Source of the DNA: Pseudisothecium myosuroides | Lineage: Eukaryota; Streptophyta; Bryopsida; Hypnales; Lembophyllaceae | Reading direction: 5' to 3' | NCBI GenBank assembly: GCA_951799445.1 | Contig: OX637290.1 | Location: 5,644,501-5,708,500 of the forward strand | Length of the DNA: 64,000 nt | In this document: one piece after another, positions 50,497 through 62,394 of the stretch | Layout: each line of letters begins with the position of its first letter | Numbering within the stretch: the first letter of the stretch is position 1 | Program-made: the position numbers and the translations under genes | The notes under the pieces: model-generated | What the model saw: only the letters and a program-made list of their open reading frames with translations | The model's database searches: none | Told to the model about the DNA's origin: nothing

Positions 50497-50577
50497 CTCT
50501 CTTTGTCTCAAAATAAGACCGGTGTTTCCTTTGTAAAATAGAAAGGAAACACCGGTCTTATTTTGAGACAGAGGGAG
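50497..50577. mobile_element. Stowaway-type MITE, 81 bp, near-perfect hairpin
   Basis: Starts CTCTCTTTGTCTCAAAATAA, ends with its near-perfect complement TTATTTTGAGACAGAGGGAG, and is flanked by TA on both sides. The arms of about 34 bp leave a loop of only about 13 bases. This is a classic Stowaway terminus. Confidence 0.88.
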
Positions 50578-50823
50578 TATTTTCTAATTACAAGTTCCTT
50601 AACATTCCTTCTTTGGCTGGATCATTTAGTAAGTGCTCTGAACACGTTACAAAAATCAATTACAAGTCGACAATGGGTACAACCTGTGGCTAAGGTGCAA
50701 ACCTTTCCTCTCTTACCACACAATAATGACAACAATAAAAAGGAAACTAGCTATATTATACTTAAGTTATAAATCTAATATTGTTTAGATTTATTTGGCA
50801 AAGGCTATAGTTAAAAACTACCC

Positions 50824-51608
50824 TTTTGAGTTTTGAATTGTTAGGGATAGAAAATAAGGCACAATTTTCTTGCAATCACTTCTAATTTTCCTTCAATCAT
50901 CAGTCATTTTGACTCCATTTAAATATGAAATTTGTCAAAAATTGACCATTTAGATGCTTGGGATTGTCCCCTATTCTTTAAAAAAAAATTGTTGTTTTAA
51001 TTCCAAAACTATTCTAAGGCACCTTTTCTAAAATAATGCTATATTCTTTGTCTTTTCTAATTTTTCGGGAAGATCATAATTATATGATTTTTTACTTAAC
51101 TTGTCAGTGCATCTTTTGAAATTTTAGATTAAAACTCCTTTCCAATTGTAAGATCATGCGTATTTGGTTCTTTGACACCTAGACAGTTCTAGGACCTTAA
51201 GATTATGTGGATCTTTGCTCCATGGCTCTCCACTTTGGATTATCTGGATCTCCCGGAAAAGTTTTTTGCTCATAATCGATGGCCTTTAGACTTCTCACAC
51301 ACAACGATTAGGGATGCTTTACTCGACTCGGGCTGTGCTGCCCAATTGAAAGCTCAGCTCGGGGCTTGCCAACGCCCACAAGATGTGACAACTATTTGGG
51401 CTGAGCTAAAATTTGACTGTATTTAGATTAAATCTCCATTCCCACTAGCATCCTTTGGAAGAAGAGGGGTCCCCCCTCTAGCCTATTCTCTTAGCTTGCC
51501 TTGTTTTTTCTTTTCCGTTTTTGTTCAAATCTCTCCATTCTCCAGCCTTCAAGGCTTGGCTAATTTGTATTTGGTTTTATTAATGCAATGGTTCTTCCCA
51601 TTTGTTAA
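50824..51608 (+). repeat. Left arm of a large inverted repeat, retroposon-like 3' end
   Basis: This segment recurs in reverse orientation at 54783-55849. It contains a 73-codon open stretch (51205-51426) beginning MWIFAPWLSTLDYLDL and ends in an A-rich tail (to about 51638) after CAATGGTTCTTCCCATTTG. That tail resembles the poly(A) end of a LINE or related retroposon. Both arms begin at the same point (TTTTGAGTTTTGAATTG), which random 5' truncation would not predict. The family is not identified. Confidence 0.8.
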
Positions 51609-52247
51609 AAAAAAATAAAAAAATAAAAAAATTGCAAGATCATGACTCATAAATTTGATATTATTTAGTTTTTTTTTCAATCCATTAGAAAGGTGAACTT
51701 GTTTTGCATCATTCAAACTTATTATAAGGAAAAGAATCTTGTGCTATAGAAATATGCTTGAAACTTATGAAAAAATAAATTAACAATAAATTTTTCAATA
51801 TTTATAGTAGAAGGTTTTGTAAATTGACAAGGAATACTAAATTTTGTAGCAACCTGATTCTTTTTGGAAAATATCAATCCCAATAGTGAAAATGTTGTAG
51901 TAGGCAATCTTCATCATATTCTTTTATTTTATTTCTAAAAACATAAAAAGTTAGCCTCCATAATTGTTGCTTCTAAAATGAAACTTGTCATAATTTAACT
52001 TCATCAATCCAAATACAATTATTCAAATCATTTCACATATAAATACACCTATGAAATCAAATCAAATTGCTTTTGAAATTAAAGAGGCAAAATAAACTTG
52101 GAATTTTCAAAGTGTTAAAATTTAATGAACTCAAAAGTGACCTTGGCCTTTTCTTTATGACCAACATCCATATTTGGGTTTGATTCTTGAGGAAATCAAG
52201 CACAAACGACACAATGTCAAAGGAGATTGGTAAGCAACCTTTGAATT

Positions 52248-54362
52248 TAGTCAAGGGTGGAAACGTTGAGAACGTTGGGCAATAGGTCCTTTTGTTCCCA
52301 ATTAATGTGTTAGACGATTTGTTGTGCATGCCTATTCATTGCTTCCATTCTCGTTGAAAGTTTGTAGTTTCAAAGCGATCATCAAACCATTTGGACTTGT
52401 AATCGAGCAGAAGACGAAACCATTGGAGGGACTTTCACTTCCACTACTTCACTAGCGCTGATTTGGCTCCCTTTCTTGCAACTAGAAAAAAGGCCAAATT
52501 AACTTCTTCCCAAACTCTTATCTTTGCTCGCTTCTCTTCCTCTCTTACACCTCCAAAGAATCTCTTACACAGTGTCATGGCGTCAAAGTTTTGTCCATGT
52601 AAGTACACACCATTGTAGCATTCTTTTAGCTCTTGTACCATTGTACGTATTTTTGTACCAAGGGTAGGAACGTTGAGAATGTTGGGGTGGTCCTTTTGTA
52701 GAATTTGTTTTCAATGAATGTAACTAAAGAACATGTTGAATGGTTTCTCGCACATGCCCATTCATGGCCTTCATTCTCGTTGAAAATTTGTAGTTGCAAA
52801 GCGATCATCAAAACGTTAATTGCGTTGGAAGACAAAACCGTTGGAGAGACTTTCACTTCCACTACTCCACTAGTGCTGATTTGGCTCCCTCTCTTGCTAC
52901 TAGAAAAGGGCCCCACTTCTTTCCAAATTCTCGTCTTGCTCGAACTACAAGAAAAAAGGGTCCTTGTTCACAGAAGATCAATGCATTTACGTTGATTACA
53001 ACAAATCCTTTTTGGGCTCTATTGATTTGGCAATCCTCTAAACATCAATCAACATAATTTTGTTGATTTGACCACAAAAAAATTTGCTCAGTTGATTTGG
53101 CAATCCTCTAAACATCAATCAATATAGTTTTTGTTGATTTGACCTCCAAAAAACAAGATTTTGAATGATAATGTTACATAAAATCAATGAAAATAGAGTT
53201 GGTAAGAACAAATAAAAACAGAGTACCTATTATAATCATAAAGCTCTAATCTTTGTACAATAACTGGAGTTATATTTTCCCACATATATAGTTGTGGGTT
53301 CAAACCCCACCAGCACCCTTTGTCTACATGGCAAGTTTATAGAGGTGGCAACCCTGCCCGCGTAGCGATTTGCCTAGGTGGCAATTCTATCCGCATGGCG
53401 GATTTGTCAAGGTGGCAACCTTGTCTTTATGGCGGTCTATCTAGATGGAAGCTTTATCCACATGACAAGTCTACTTCCATGGCTATCATATCTATGTGGC
53501 TGGTCTACCTACGTTGTTACCTTGTCCGCGTGGCGGTCTGCCTAGGTGGCAACCCTAATTGTTGGAGGGTCTACTTACATATCTATCTTGTCCACGTGCG
53601 GTTTGCTTAGATCACTATCTGGTCCATGTAGGAATCTGTCTCCCTAGATGGCAGCTTTGTCCGTATGGTGGGTTAATTAGCGTGGGCGGAAATCTTGTTC
53701 GCTTGGCGGGTCCGTTTGTGTGTCCAACTTTTGAATAATAATAGTTTTTTCCAAATTTAACTAATTCAAGAAGTAAAATTTAAAAAAAGTGTTGATTATT
53801 GTTCGAACTATCATTGAACTATAAAGTGGTTCTGAAGAGACGCCTTGATTGCATGAGTAGTCATCTCTTAATGTCTCAATCACCTGCGGTCGGGCAAAAC
53901 TTTACTTTATGGATTTAGGAAGAGAATAAACACAATTTAGAAAATAAGTTTCTGAATGACCAGCCGCAAATCGAGCAAAGGGTGGGAACGTTTGAACGGT
54001 GCCCGTGAACATAGAAACAGTCTCAATGAACGTGGGAAATGGTCCCAATGAACGTGGGGAACGGTTCTTGCGCATGCCCATTTATCGCTTCTATTCGCAT
54101 TGAAAGTTTGTAGTTGCAAGGCGATCATCAAACTGTTTGGACGCGTGATTGCACAGAAGATAGCACTATTGGAGGAACTTTCAGATCCACTCTAAGCGTT
54201 GAGTTGGCTCTGATTCAACTACAAAAAGGGTCGCACTTCTTTCTAAGTTTTTATCTTTGCGCAGTTCTCTTCCTCCCTAATACACCGAAAGAATCTCTCA
54301 CGCAATGCCTTGGCGTCAAACTTAAGTCTTATCTATGTAAGTACACCATTGTACACCTGTAG
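52248..54362. repeat. Three diverged direct copies of a 300-370 bp repeat
   Basis: Copies lie at about 52248-52618, 52660-52955 and 53976-54362, all in the same orientation. Shared landmarks in order are AACGTT near the start, GTTTGTAGTT(T/G)CAA(A/G)GCG, GATCATCAAA, and a GGAG(G/A)(G/A)ACTTTCA segment. Copies one and three also share a TACACC...AAGAATCTCT(T/C)A end. They have no intact ORF and an unknown family. Confidence 0.75.
53320..53720. repeat. Minisatellite, period 33-34 bp
   Basis: About ten imperfect units built on GGTGGCAACCTTGTCCGCG-like and TGGCGGTCTGCCTA-like halves. Unit starts fall at about 53344, 53377, 53411, 53444 and 53478. It is GC-richer than its surroundings. An open frame across it (53320-53610) only reflects the repeat period and is not a gene. 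Confidence 0.75.
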
Positions 54363-54745
54363 CACTCCAGCATCCAATTGCTTAATTGCTGTTGAATGCA
54401 TTGAGATGAATCAATAGGTTTGTGACCCGATTTTGAACCTTTTCCAGGGATTGGATTAGTGTCGTGGACGCAAATGGAGCATGCTCTTCTTGAGCGTTGT
54501 CCCTATACTCTAATCAGGTACAAAATTTAAGGTAAACAGTTTAAGGCAGAGAATTTTAGGTAGATAGGGTTGCCACCTCCACATAGTTCATGGCCGTTCA
54601 CGGAAAATTTGAACAATAGTCAACACTTTATCTTAATTTTACTTCTTGAATTAGTTAAATTTGAAAAAAACTATTATTATTAAAATTCGGACACACAAAT
54701 GGACCCGCCAAGCAGACAGGATTGCTGCCCAAGCTAACCCACCAT
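53650..54745. repeat. Inner inverted repeat pair (about 180 bp arms)
   Basis: 53650-53835 and 54580-54745 are reverse complements. Both contain TTTGTCCGTATGGTGGGTTA, GGCGGGTCC, TTTGTGTGTCC and AACTAATTCAAGAAGTAAAA (in one orientation or the other). Direct-repeat copy 53976-54362 lies between them. Together with the outer arms this builds a nested palindromic block. Confidence 0.75.
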
Positions 54746-54782
54746 ACGGACAAATGGGAACCCACATTGTTTTGTTTTGTTT

Positions 54783-55849
54783 TTTGAACAAATGGGAAGA
54801 ACCATTGCATTAATAAAACCAAATACAAATTAGCCAAGCCTTGAAGGCTGGAGAATGAAGAGATTTGAACAAAAACGGAAAGGAAAAAACAATGAAAGGC
54901 AAGCTAAGAGAATAGGCTAGAAAGAGGATCCCTCTTCTTCCAAAGGATGCTAGTGGGAATGGAGATTTAATCATTAGAAGGAATTTGAGGGGTGTAGAAG
55001 AATACAAGTTCCCAGGCCATTCTCGGCCTGGGAACTTTGCCACACGCACAGTCCGACGTGGTCGAGAGAGTGCCACATCATATTTTTCGATTTTTTCCCC
55101 CCTTTCTTTTTAAATTTCAGAAGCAATTTTTTTTTAAAAAAATTAGGGCTTGACAGCAGCCCGACGTTCCTTTGTTGCATTGAAAATATAATGGGAAACA
55201 GGCCTGAAACGGCCCTCCAATGCCCCCAAATCTCTTCTAATGCTAAATACAATCGGATTTTAGCTCAGCCCAAATAGTTGTCACATCTTGTGGGCGTTGG
55301 CAAGCCCCGAGCTGAGCTTTCAATTGGGCAGCACAGCCCGAGTCGAGTAAAGCATCCCTAATCGTTGTGTGTGAGAAGTCTAAAGGCCATCGATTATGAG
55401 CAAAAAACTTTTTCGGGAGATCCAGATAATCCAAAGTGGAGAGCCATGGAGCAAAGATCCACATAATCTTAAGGTCCTAGAACTGTCTAGGTGTCAAAGA
55501 ACCAAATACGCATGATCTTACAATTGGAAAGGAGTTTTAATCTAAAATTTCAAAAGATGCACTGACAAGTTAAGTAAAATATCATACAATTATGATCTTC
55601 CCGAAAAATTAGAAAAGACAAAGAATATAGCATTATTTTAGAAAAGGTGCCTTGGAATAGTTTTGGAATTGAAACAACAATTTTTTTTTTAAAGAATAGG
55701 GGACAATCCCAAGCATCTAAATGGTCAATTTTTGACAAATTTCATATTTAAATGGAGTCAAAATGACTGATGATTGAAGGAAAATTAGAAGTGATTGCAA
55801 GAAAATTGTGCCTTATTTTCTATCCCTAACAATTCAAAACTCAAAAGAG
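54783..55849 (-). repeat. Right arm of the large inverted repeat, with an extra internal segment of about 275 bp
   Basis: Reverse complement of 50824-51608, including the 73-codon stretch (55243-55464, two residues different). An additional segment of about 275 bp (54975-55248) interrupts it. That segment carries a GC-rich hairpin, GTTCCCAGGCC ... GGCCTGGGAAC. The arm's A-rich tail (read on the - strand, CAAAACAAAACAAAACAAT) differs from the left arm's tail, as expected of separate retroposition events. Confidence 0.8.
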
Positions 55850-56019
55850 TTTTCTTGGACATGGCGACGACGTGACAACTAGACGTCAGACAACGTCTAG
55901 TTGGCCCTAGACGTCCATTAGAGTCAATTTTGCCTTTTACTTTCTAAAAAATTACTGCTCTTTTATCTAGGCCATGTGGCATCCGCATATATGGCGCATT
56001 AAAGGGCCTATGCGGGTTT

Positions 56020-56340
56020 TAGAAGTCAGGCAACTGCGGGTTTAGGGCGACCACGTATGGGGCAAAGGGCGACCTTGGGTGCCCAAGGGTCGAATGTCCA
56101 AGGGCGACCATGGTGTACAAAGGCGACCACACGTGTGTCAAAAAGGCAACTGCTGATTGATAAGCTAAAGTAAGTATCCAAAGAGCGAGCGATTGCGGGT
56201 TTGGCAAATTGAGGCAACTTTGGATGGGCAAAAGACAACTTTGGGTGGGCAAAAGGCCACTTGGGGTGAGCTAAGGAAAACTAAGGGCAGACGAAAGTGT
56301 ATGTGTGGATAAAGCGCATGCAAAAGGGCAATCACATGAA
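56020..56340. repeat. Degenerate GC-richer short repeats
   Basis: Irregular repeats of GGGCGACC(A/T) and GGCAACTTTGG(A/G)TGGGC-like units. Open frames on the minus strand here follow the repeats and are not supported as genes. A palindrome, AACTAGACGT/ACGTCTAGTT, lies just upstream (55877-55904). Confidence 0.6.
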
Positions 56341-56750
56341 GTGAAAAGCCCATCTCTTTTAATCTCTTTCAAAATAAATAAAAATTATAAAAAATAACAG
56401 GTTTTTGGCCTTCATTTTTATTTCAAAATTTTAAATCAACATTAGAAACACTGTATAATAAGGATGAATTGCAAATAATAATAAAAAATACATATTCAAA
56501 TCTCTACTCTTGACTTTTTATTTTAAATATACAAATATCAGAAATAATACATTATTTGGAGGAGTCTTGAGAATTGTCAAACTGAATAAATGATAAAGTG
56601 CATACTTAAATTTTCATCCTTTCTTTTTAAAATTTTAAATCAACATAACAAATAACCACATGAGTAGAATGATTATTAAACTAAACATAATTCATGATTA
56701 GAAGGAGTCTAGGAGAATTGCAAAAAATAGAAAGGGAAAAAATTATTTAA

Positions 56751-57666
56751 CCTCTAAAGTCCCAAAGTTCCTATAGGGAATATTTGGGATTTAGGGTAGG
56801 CTTCTATAACCTCAATTTTTGACATGATTTTTTAAAACTCATTTTTGAAAATAGTAAATCAAATTAGCTTTTAAGGAATATAAATTTATTTCAATTGGTG
56901 TTGGGAGCAAAAGTTATGCCATTCTAAGTCCCAAAAGCAGTTGAATGGTAGCAAAAAAAAATCATGAAAAGTTGAAATTATTATTATTTTTTTTTTTTTC
57001 AAAGATTATATTTTTGTCTACATTTGAAGCTTTGATTTGTTCTATTTGGACTAGTGATGAGAAAATTATAGACAATTGTGATTTTTGGATAATTTAAGCA
57101 TCTTCTTGAAAAAATTAAATGACTTATAGAATTCATTTTTGAATGCAATTTTCACAATTTTTCAAAGCAATTGTTAGACAAGGTTAAATTTACTTGCTAG
57201 AACAATCTCTTTGTTGGAGTTAGTGTGTTTCAATTCCATCTTAGAAGTATTAATAGTTGAATTTCCACTTCAATCTTGTACCTACTTCCACTTAACAGTT
57301 TTTTAATGATTGAAAATTACATTTTTTTTAGTTGAATTTTTTCCTTAGATTCTCAATTCAATTCTTTAATATAAAAAGTTAGAAAAATAGAATCCTTAGT
57401 GCTAGAAATTTAAGTTGAAAAGATTCAAAGCCAAAAAATCTAATCAAGTAAGCCAAAAAATATTTGTTACTTTTACTATAAATTAAACTATCTTGCAATC
57501 TATGCGGTCAAAGTTTTTGAAAATTCTTCCACATTTTTATACTAGTTTGCTACAAGATCTTATAGTTAGATATGGAAAAAAGAAAATTTTAAGTTCTTTG
57601 CTCTTTACAATAGAAATGGCAATTTTGAGCGATTTTTGATGGAGAAAGGCCTTTGACCTTTAGGGA
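56751..57666. mobile_element. Non-autonomous piggyBac-like element, 916 bp, subfamily B
   Basis: Flanked by perfect TTAA (56747-56750 and 57667-57670). The ends are CCTCTAAAGTCCC and GACCTTTAGGGA. It is the same length as 28137-29052 and homologous throughout in the same orientation (e.g. GCTTTGATT(T/C)(G/A)TT, ACTTGCTAGAACAATCTC-type motif). It is inserted into the satellite array. Confidence 0.75.
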
Positions 57667-57772
57667 TTAAATCTGCATGCATTATTTTTTTTTATTAGAT
57701 AGATCAATGTAACAAACAAAACAAAAGTAGGATGATCTTTGAATTTGCAAGAAACAAATGGAAAAATTCTTA

Positions 57773-58338
57773 CTACCCCCGTCCCAAATGATCTTCCTGT
57801 CAGACAAAATGTTACGGATTAAGGCTAAAAATAACATTCTAAAAACCTATTTTGTACTATAAATAGAATTTGGTGCACTCTTAGTGTCCAAGAAACTTTG
57901 AGCTTCAGGGACCTTTTCAAAGTGTAGTTTTGGAATATTGAAAAGTAAAATTTTGGAGGTATTTTCAAAGAGCACCAGTGGACATTTAATTGTTGATTGT
58001 GAGGTTATCATTTTATAAGCATGTAGTATGTGCCCAAGACTATGTTTGAACCTCTATTTCGCCTCCCAAAACTTCATCTCCTTTAAATGGAAAATACTCA
58101 AAGAGATGCAAAAAATACGAACGATAAATGTTGATTGATCCCTCCAATCATTTCATTTGTCTTTCAATTGATGATTGCATGGATAGAGGGAAAAATACTA
58201 CTCACAATTGTTTTGCTAGTTCTTCAAAGCAATAGTAAGCCAAATCTGACCTATTCCAACATCACAAAGTATAACAGGAAGATCATTTTGGGACAAAAAA
58301 TTAAGGCCAACAGGAAGATCATTATGGGACAAAGGGAG
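57773..58338. mobile_element. Stowaway-type MITE, 566 bp
   Basis: The left end CTACCCCCGTCCCAAATGAT and right end ATCATTATGGGACAAAGGGAG are imperfect inverted repeats flanked by TA (57771-57772 and 58339-58340). The last about 40 bp are duplicated just inside the right end (AACAGGAAGATCATT at about 58273 and 58310). It is inserted into the left satellite array. Confidence 0.7.
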
Positions 58339-59585
58339 TACTTAAATCTCCACCTTCTATTTTTTAATTTTTAGATCAATTTTACAAATAATTTAAAACT
58401 AGAAGAACTTTTGAAAATTGAAAAAAAAATAGTACAAATTCTTATGCCAATATTTTTAATTCTTTAAATTTTATAAAATCAAAGTAAAAAATAATTGATG
58501 ATAAAAAACCTTAGAGAATTGAAAAAAATAAGTAATGATTGAAGTTTATACTTAAATGTCCACCCTTTATTTACTAATTTTAGATCAACATGACAAATAT
58601 TTCATAAGTAGGATGATTATTTGAAATTTGAAGAAAATGAATTAGTTCTTAAATGTCTGCCCTTTATATTTTATTTTCAGATCAATGTGACAAGTAATTC
58701 AAAGTTAGGAGAATTCTTTGAGGATTGCAAAAATTTAGTACTTTAATAAGGAAAGTTTTTACTTAAATCTCCACCCGTTTTCTTGTATTATTAAATCAAT
58801 GTGATAAATAATATGTGAATAGAATGAGTCTTTGAAAAATTCCAAAAAATAAATACAAAAGTATTTATTTAAATGTCCACCTTTTATATTTTATTATAGA
58901 ATCAAAATGACAAATAATTCCTTGATGAAATTTTTCTTGAAAGATTTTATTTTTAGAATTCTCAAGGAATTACATCCTATTTATGTGCTAATTGCCAAAC
59001 TGATTTAAAATAAAAAATTAAGGGTGAAGATTGAAGTATGAAAGCATCAATTTTTTTCTGTAATTTTCAAAAAATTATACTACTCGTACATTATTTTTCA
59101 CTTTCATTTTAATAATAAAGACCAAAAGTAGAGATTTAAGCAAAAACCTCCCTATTTAATTTTTGCAATTTTCAAAGAGTCCTTATATGTTTGGGTTATT
59201 TGTCACATTGATCTAAAAATAAAAATAAGGAATGGACATTGAAGAAAAAACTTTACTATTTAATTTTTGCAATTCTCCTTGATTCTTTTGAATCATGAAT
59301 TATTTGTCATAAAAGTGAAAAATAAAAGGTGGAGATTTAAGTAAGAACTTCCTATTTATTTTATGCAATTCTCCAGGACTCCTTCTAATCATGAATTATT
59401 TGTCACTCTAATTTTATAAATGAAAATTCAAAGGTAGAAATGTAAGTATAAGAACTTTCTTTTTTAATTTTTTTAATTTTCATAGAGTCTTCATCATGAA
59501 TTATTTGTCATGTTGAATTTAAAAGTTGAAAGTGAAGGGTGGAGATTAAGTAAGAACTTCCCTATTTATTTTGCAATTCTTCTAG

Positions 59586-59636
59586 AGTCTTTATAATCAT
59601 AAAGTCTTTATAATCATAAAGTCTTTATAATCATAA
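59586..59636. repeat. 17-bp unit repeated three times
   Basis: AGTCTTTATAATCATAA occurs three times in perfect tandem inside one satellite unit, a local slippage expansion. Confidence 0.9.
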
Positions 59637-61440
59637 AGTGTTTGTCATTTTGATTATTATATAAACAAAAAATAAAAGGTGGAGATTTAAGTACAAACTT
59701 TCCTACTTTTTGTCAATTCTCAAAGAGTCTTCCTAAATATTGTAAATAAGAATCATTTAATTGTCATGTTGATTTTTAAAATTTAAAATCTAGGATGGAG
59801 ATTTAAATAAAAACTTATCCATTTAAGTCTTGCAAATCTCAAAGAATCATCCTACTCATGAGTCATTTGTCAAGTTGATCTAAAAATAAAAACTTAATGG
59901 TGATGAATTAAGTGATTTGTCATGTTGATAATAAAAATGAAAAATAAAGGGTGGAGATTGAAGTAAGAACATTCTCAATTATTTTTCCAATTTTCTAAGA
60001 CTGCTAATTATCATGAATGATTTGTCACATTGATATTATAATGAAAAAATAATGGATAGAAATTTTGAGTAGGATGTCTTCCATTTGTTTTTTGGAATAT
60101 TCAAAAAATCATTATATTCATGTATTATTCGTCACGTTGATTTAAAAGTAAAAATAAAGGGTGGATCTAATTAAAAATATTCTTATAATTTTTGCAATCA
60201 GCTTAAAGAGTCCTTTTAATTTTGAATAATTTATCATGTCGGTTTTTAAAAACAAAATTGAAAAGTGGAGATTTAAGTAAAACTTTCATGTTCATTTTTC
60301 ACACTTTTTAAAGAATAATTCTTCTCAATCATGTATTTTTTGTCGTCTTTGATTTAAAAATTAATTATATAGGGTAGAGATTGAAATAAAAAGGTGCTCA
60401 ATTATGTTTTGCAATTCACAAAAAAATCATTATTCTCATGTATTATTTGTCACATTGATTTAAAAATAAGAAGTAAAGGGTGAATGTTTAAATAAGAACC
60501 TTCCTATTTATTTCTTGAAATTTTGCTAGACTCCTTCTAATCATGAATAATTTTTTACTTTTATTTTATAAATATAAAGTAAATGATGATGATTTAAGTT
60601 AGAACTTTTCCTTTTAGCTTTTGCAATTTTCAATTACTTGTCACGTTGATTTTGAAAATAAAAAATGAAGGGTGGAGATTGAACTAAGAATGCACTCAAT
60701 TTACTTTTTGTAATCCTCGTAGTATCATCCTACTCATGTATTATTTGTCACATTGATCTAATAAAAAAAAAATTTAGAAAGTAAGACCTTTTGAATTTTT
60801 AACAATTTTAAGAAATTATTCTTAATAATGAATAATTTGTCACTTTGATTTTATAGATAAAAAATAAATAATGTTTGGAATTATAAAGTAAGATCTTCCC
60901 TATTTATTTTTTGAAATCTTCAAAGAATCATCCTACTCAAATATTATTAGTCACGTTGATTTTAGAATGAAAATAAATGGTTATAAGTTAATTAAAAACT
61001 TTTCCATATTTTTTTTGCAATTATTAAAGAGTCCTTTTAATTTTGAATAATTTATCATGTTGATTTTTAAAATGGAACTTATAAGGTAGAGATTTCAATA
61101 AGAACTTGAGAACTTCCATGTTTATTTTTTGCAATATTCAGAGAATAATCCTACTCATGTATCATTTATCTTTTTTATTTTAAAAAAAAAGGTACATTGG
61201 AGAGATTAAAAAGAATATATCCAATTTTGTTTTGCAATTCACAAAGAATCATCCTTCTCATATGTTATTTGTCACGTTGAATTAAAAATAAAAAAATAAA
61301 GGGTGGATACTTAAATAAGAACTTTCCTATTTTATTTCGTGCAATTTTTCAAAATTCCTAATCATGAATTATTTGTCAATTTGATTTTATTAATAAAAAT
61401 TAACAAGTGGAGATTTAAATTAAACTAAACTTCATTTTTT

Positions 61441-62394
61441 TTAATTGTTACTTTGATTCTTTGCAAAGCCTGAATTCTTGCGAGTTCACTTGTTAGTTTG
61501 CTTGTGATGCAATGGTGGTTCATAACCTTGTTTGAATGGGTACAAATTGTTTGCATGGTTGTTTTTTTAGGTATCCGACCTAGTATTTAAACTTATTGGA
61601 TCCACAATAAAATTCTTCAAAATAACAATAAATTGGAGGAAATGGAAGTATGGTAGATATACATATGTATTTTAGTTAATTCATTTTTGAAAAACAAACC
61701 ATACATTAGAAGAGATCAAAGCAAATTGTATAGCTCCCATTATGGACCATAAAGACCACATATTCTTGCCCATTTGGATGTTCTTATGGCTTTGTAATTC
61801 CCTACATCATTGCAATGATGATTCAAAAGAATAAAATATTAAAGAATAAGTGAATTCATTGTAATTTGAATTTACCTCATGGCTACATCAATTGAATTCA
61901 AGAAATTTTCACTTTTGGCAACTCAATTCCAAACCTTTCAACCCCATTCCACATAAAATAATGTCCCACCACGTGTCATTTCAGAAATGTAGATCTTGAG
62001 AAGAAGTATGCTTGCACTCTTCAAATTGTGGGATGCTTGCAAAGAGGAGTTTTCGAAATCTAGTACTAAAAAATGTTAGCAAATTAACACAAGAGTCTAA
62101 AAAGGTCTGTTTGAATGGGTGAAAAAAACAAGTTTACATATGCACGAAACATATTGGAATTCATTCATCATCCAAACCTTAAATGCAATGCCTGGGAGGT
62201 GACGAATTAAAATGCACCCAAGGAAATTTTGTTGGCAAGTTTGCAAAACAGGGAACGTAAACGGCATCAACACTGAAGAGCTCACTGAGACATAAATAAA
62301 TCCCACTGCTACGAATGTACTGTGCACGTGGAGTTTGTACAAAGCATCAATCCAGTTGCAATAAGAATTGTTCAACTAAAATAGAAAACGCAGA
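61441..62394. other. Intergenic DNA / 3' flank of the PheRS alpha gene
   Basis: AT-richness falls toward the right. The last few hundred bases probably include the 3' UTR of the minus-strand PheRS gene. The 92-codon minus-strand ORF at 62097-62375 has no recognisable motif, and I do not call it. Confidence 0.45.

Larger units (their letters stand above)
56380..61440. repeat. Two back-to-back arrays of an approximately 105-bp AT-rich satellite
   Basis: Left of about 58940 the units read ...ACTTAAATCTCCACC...ATCAATGTGACAAATAATTC (e.g. 58346, 58560, 58653, 58760, 58867; spacing 93-107 or a multiple). Right of it they read as the reverse complement, TTTGTCACATTGAT ... GGTGGAGATTTAAGTA (e.g. 59023, 59128, 59232, 59326, 59424 and on to about 61400). 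The units are strongly diverged. The left array is broken by two younger insertions (56751-57666 and 57773-58338). No gene is seen in the block. Confidence 0.8.

Noticed and set aside
53320..53610. 96-codon plus-strand ORF with repeated residues
   Set aside because: It is produced by the 33-34 bp minisatellite and has no gene features.
62097..62375. 92-codon minus-strand ORF near PheRS alpha
   Set aside because: It lies downstream of the PheRS stop, has no recognised motif, and probably overlaps the 3' UTR.
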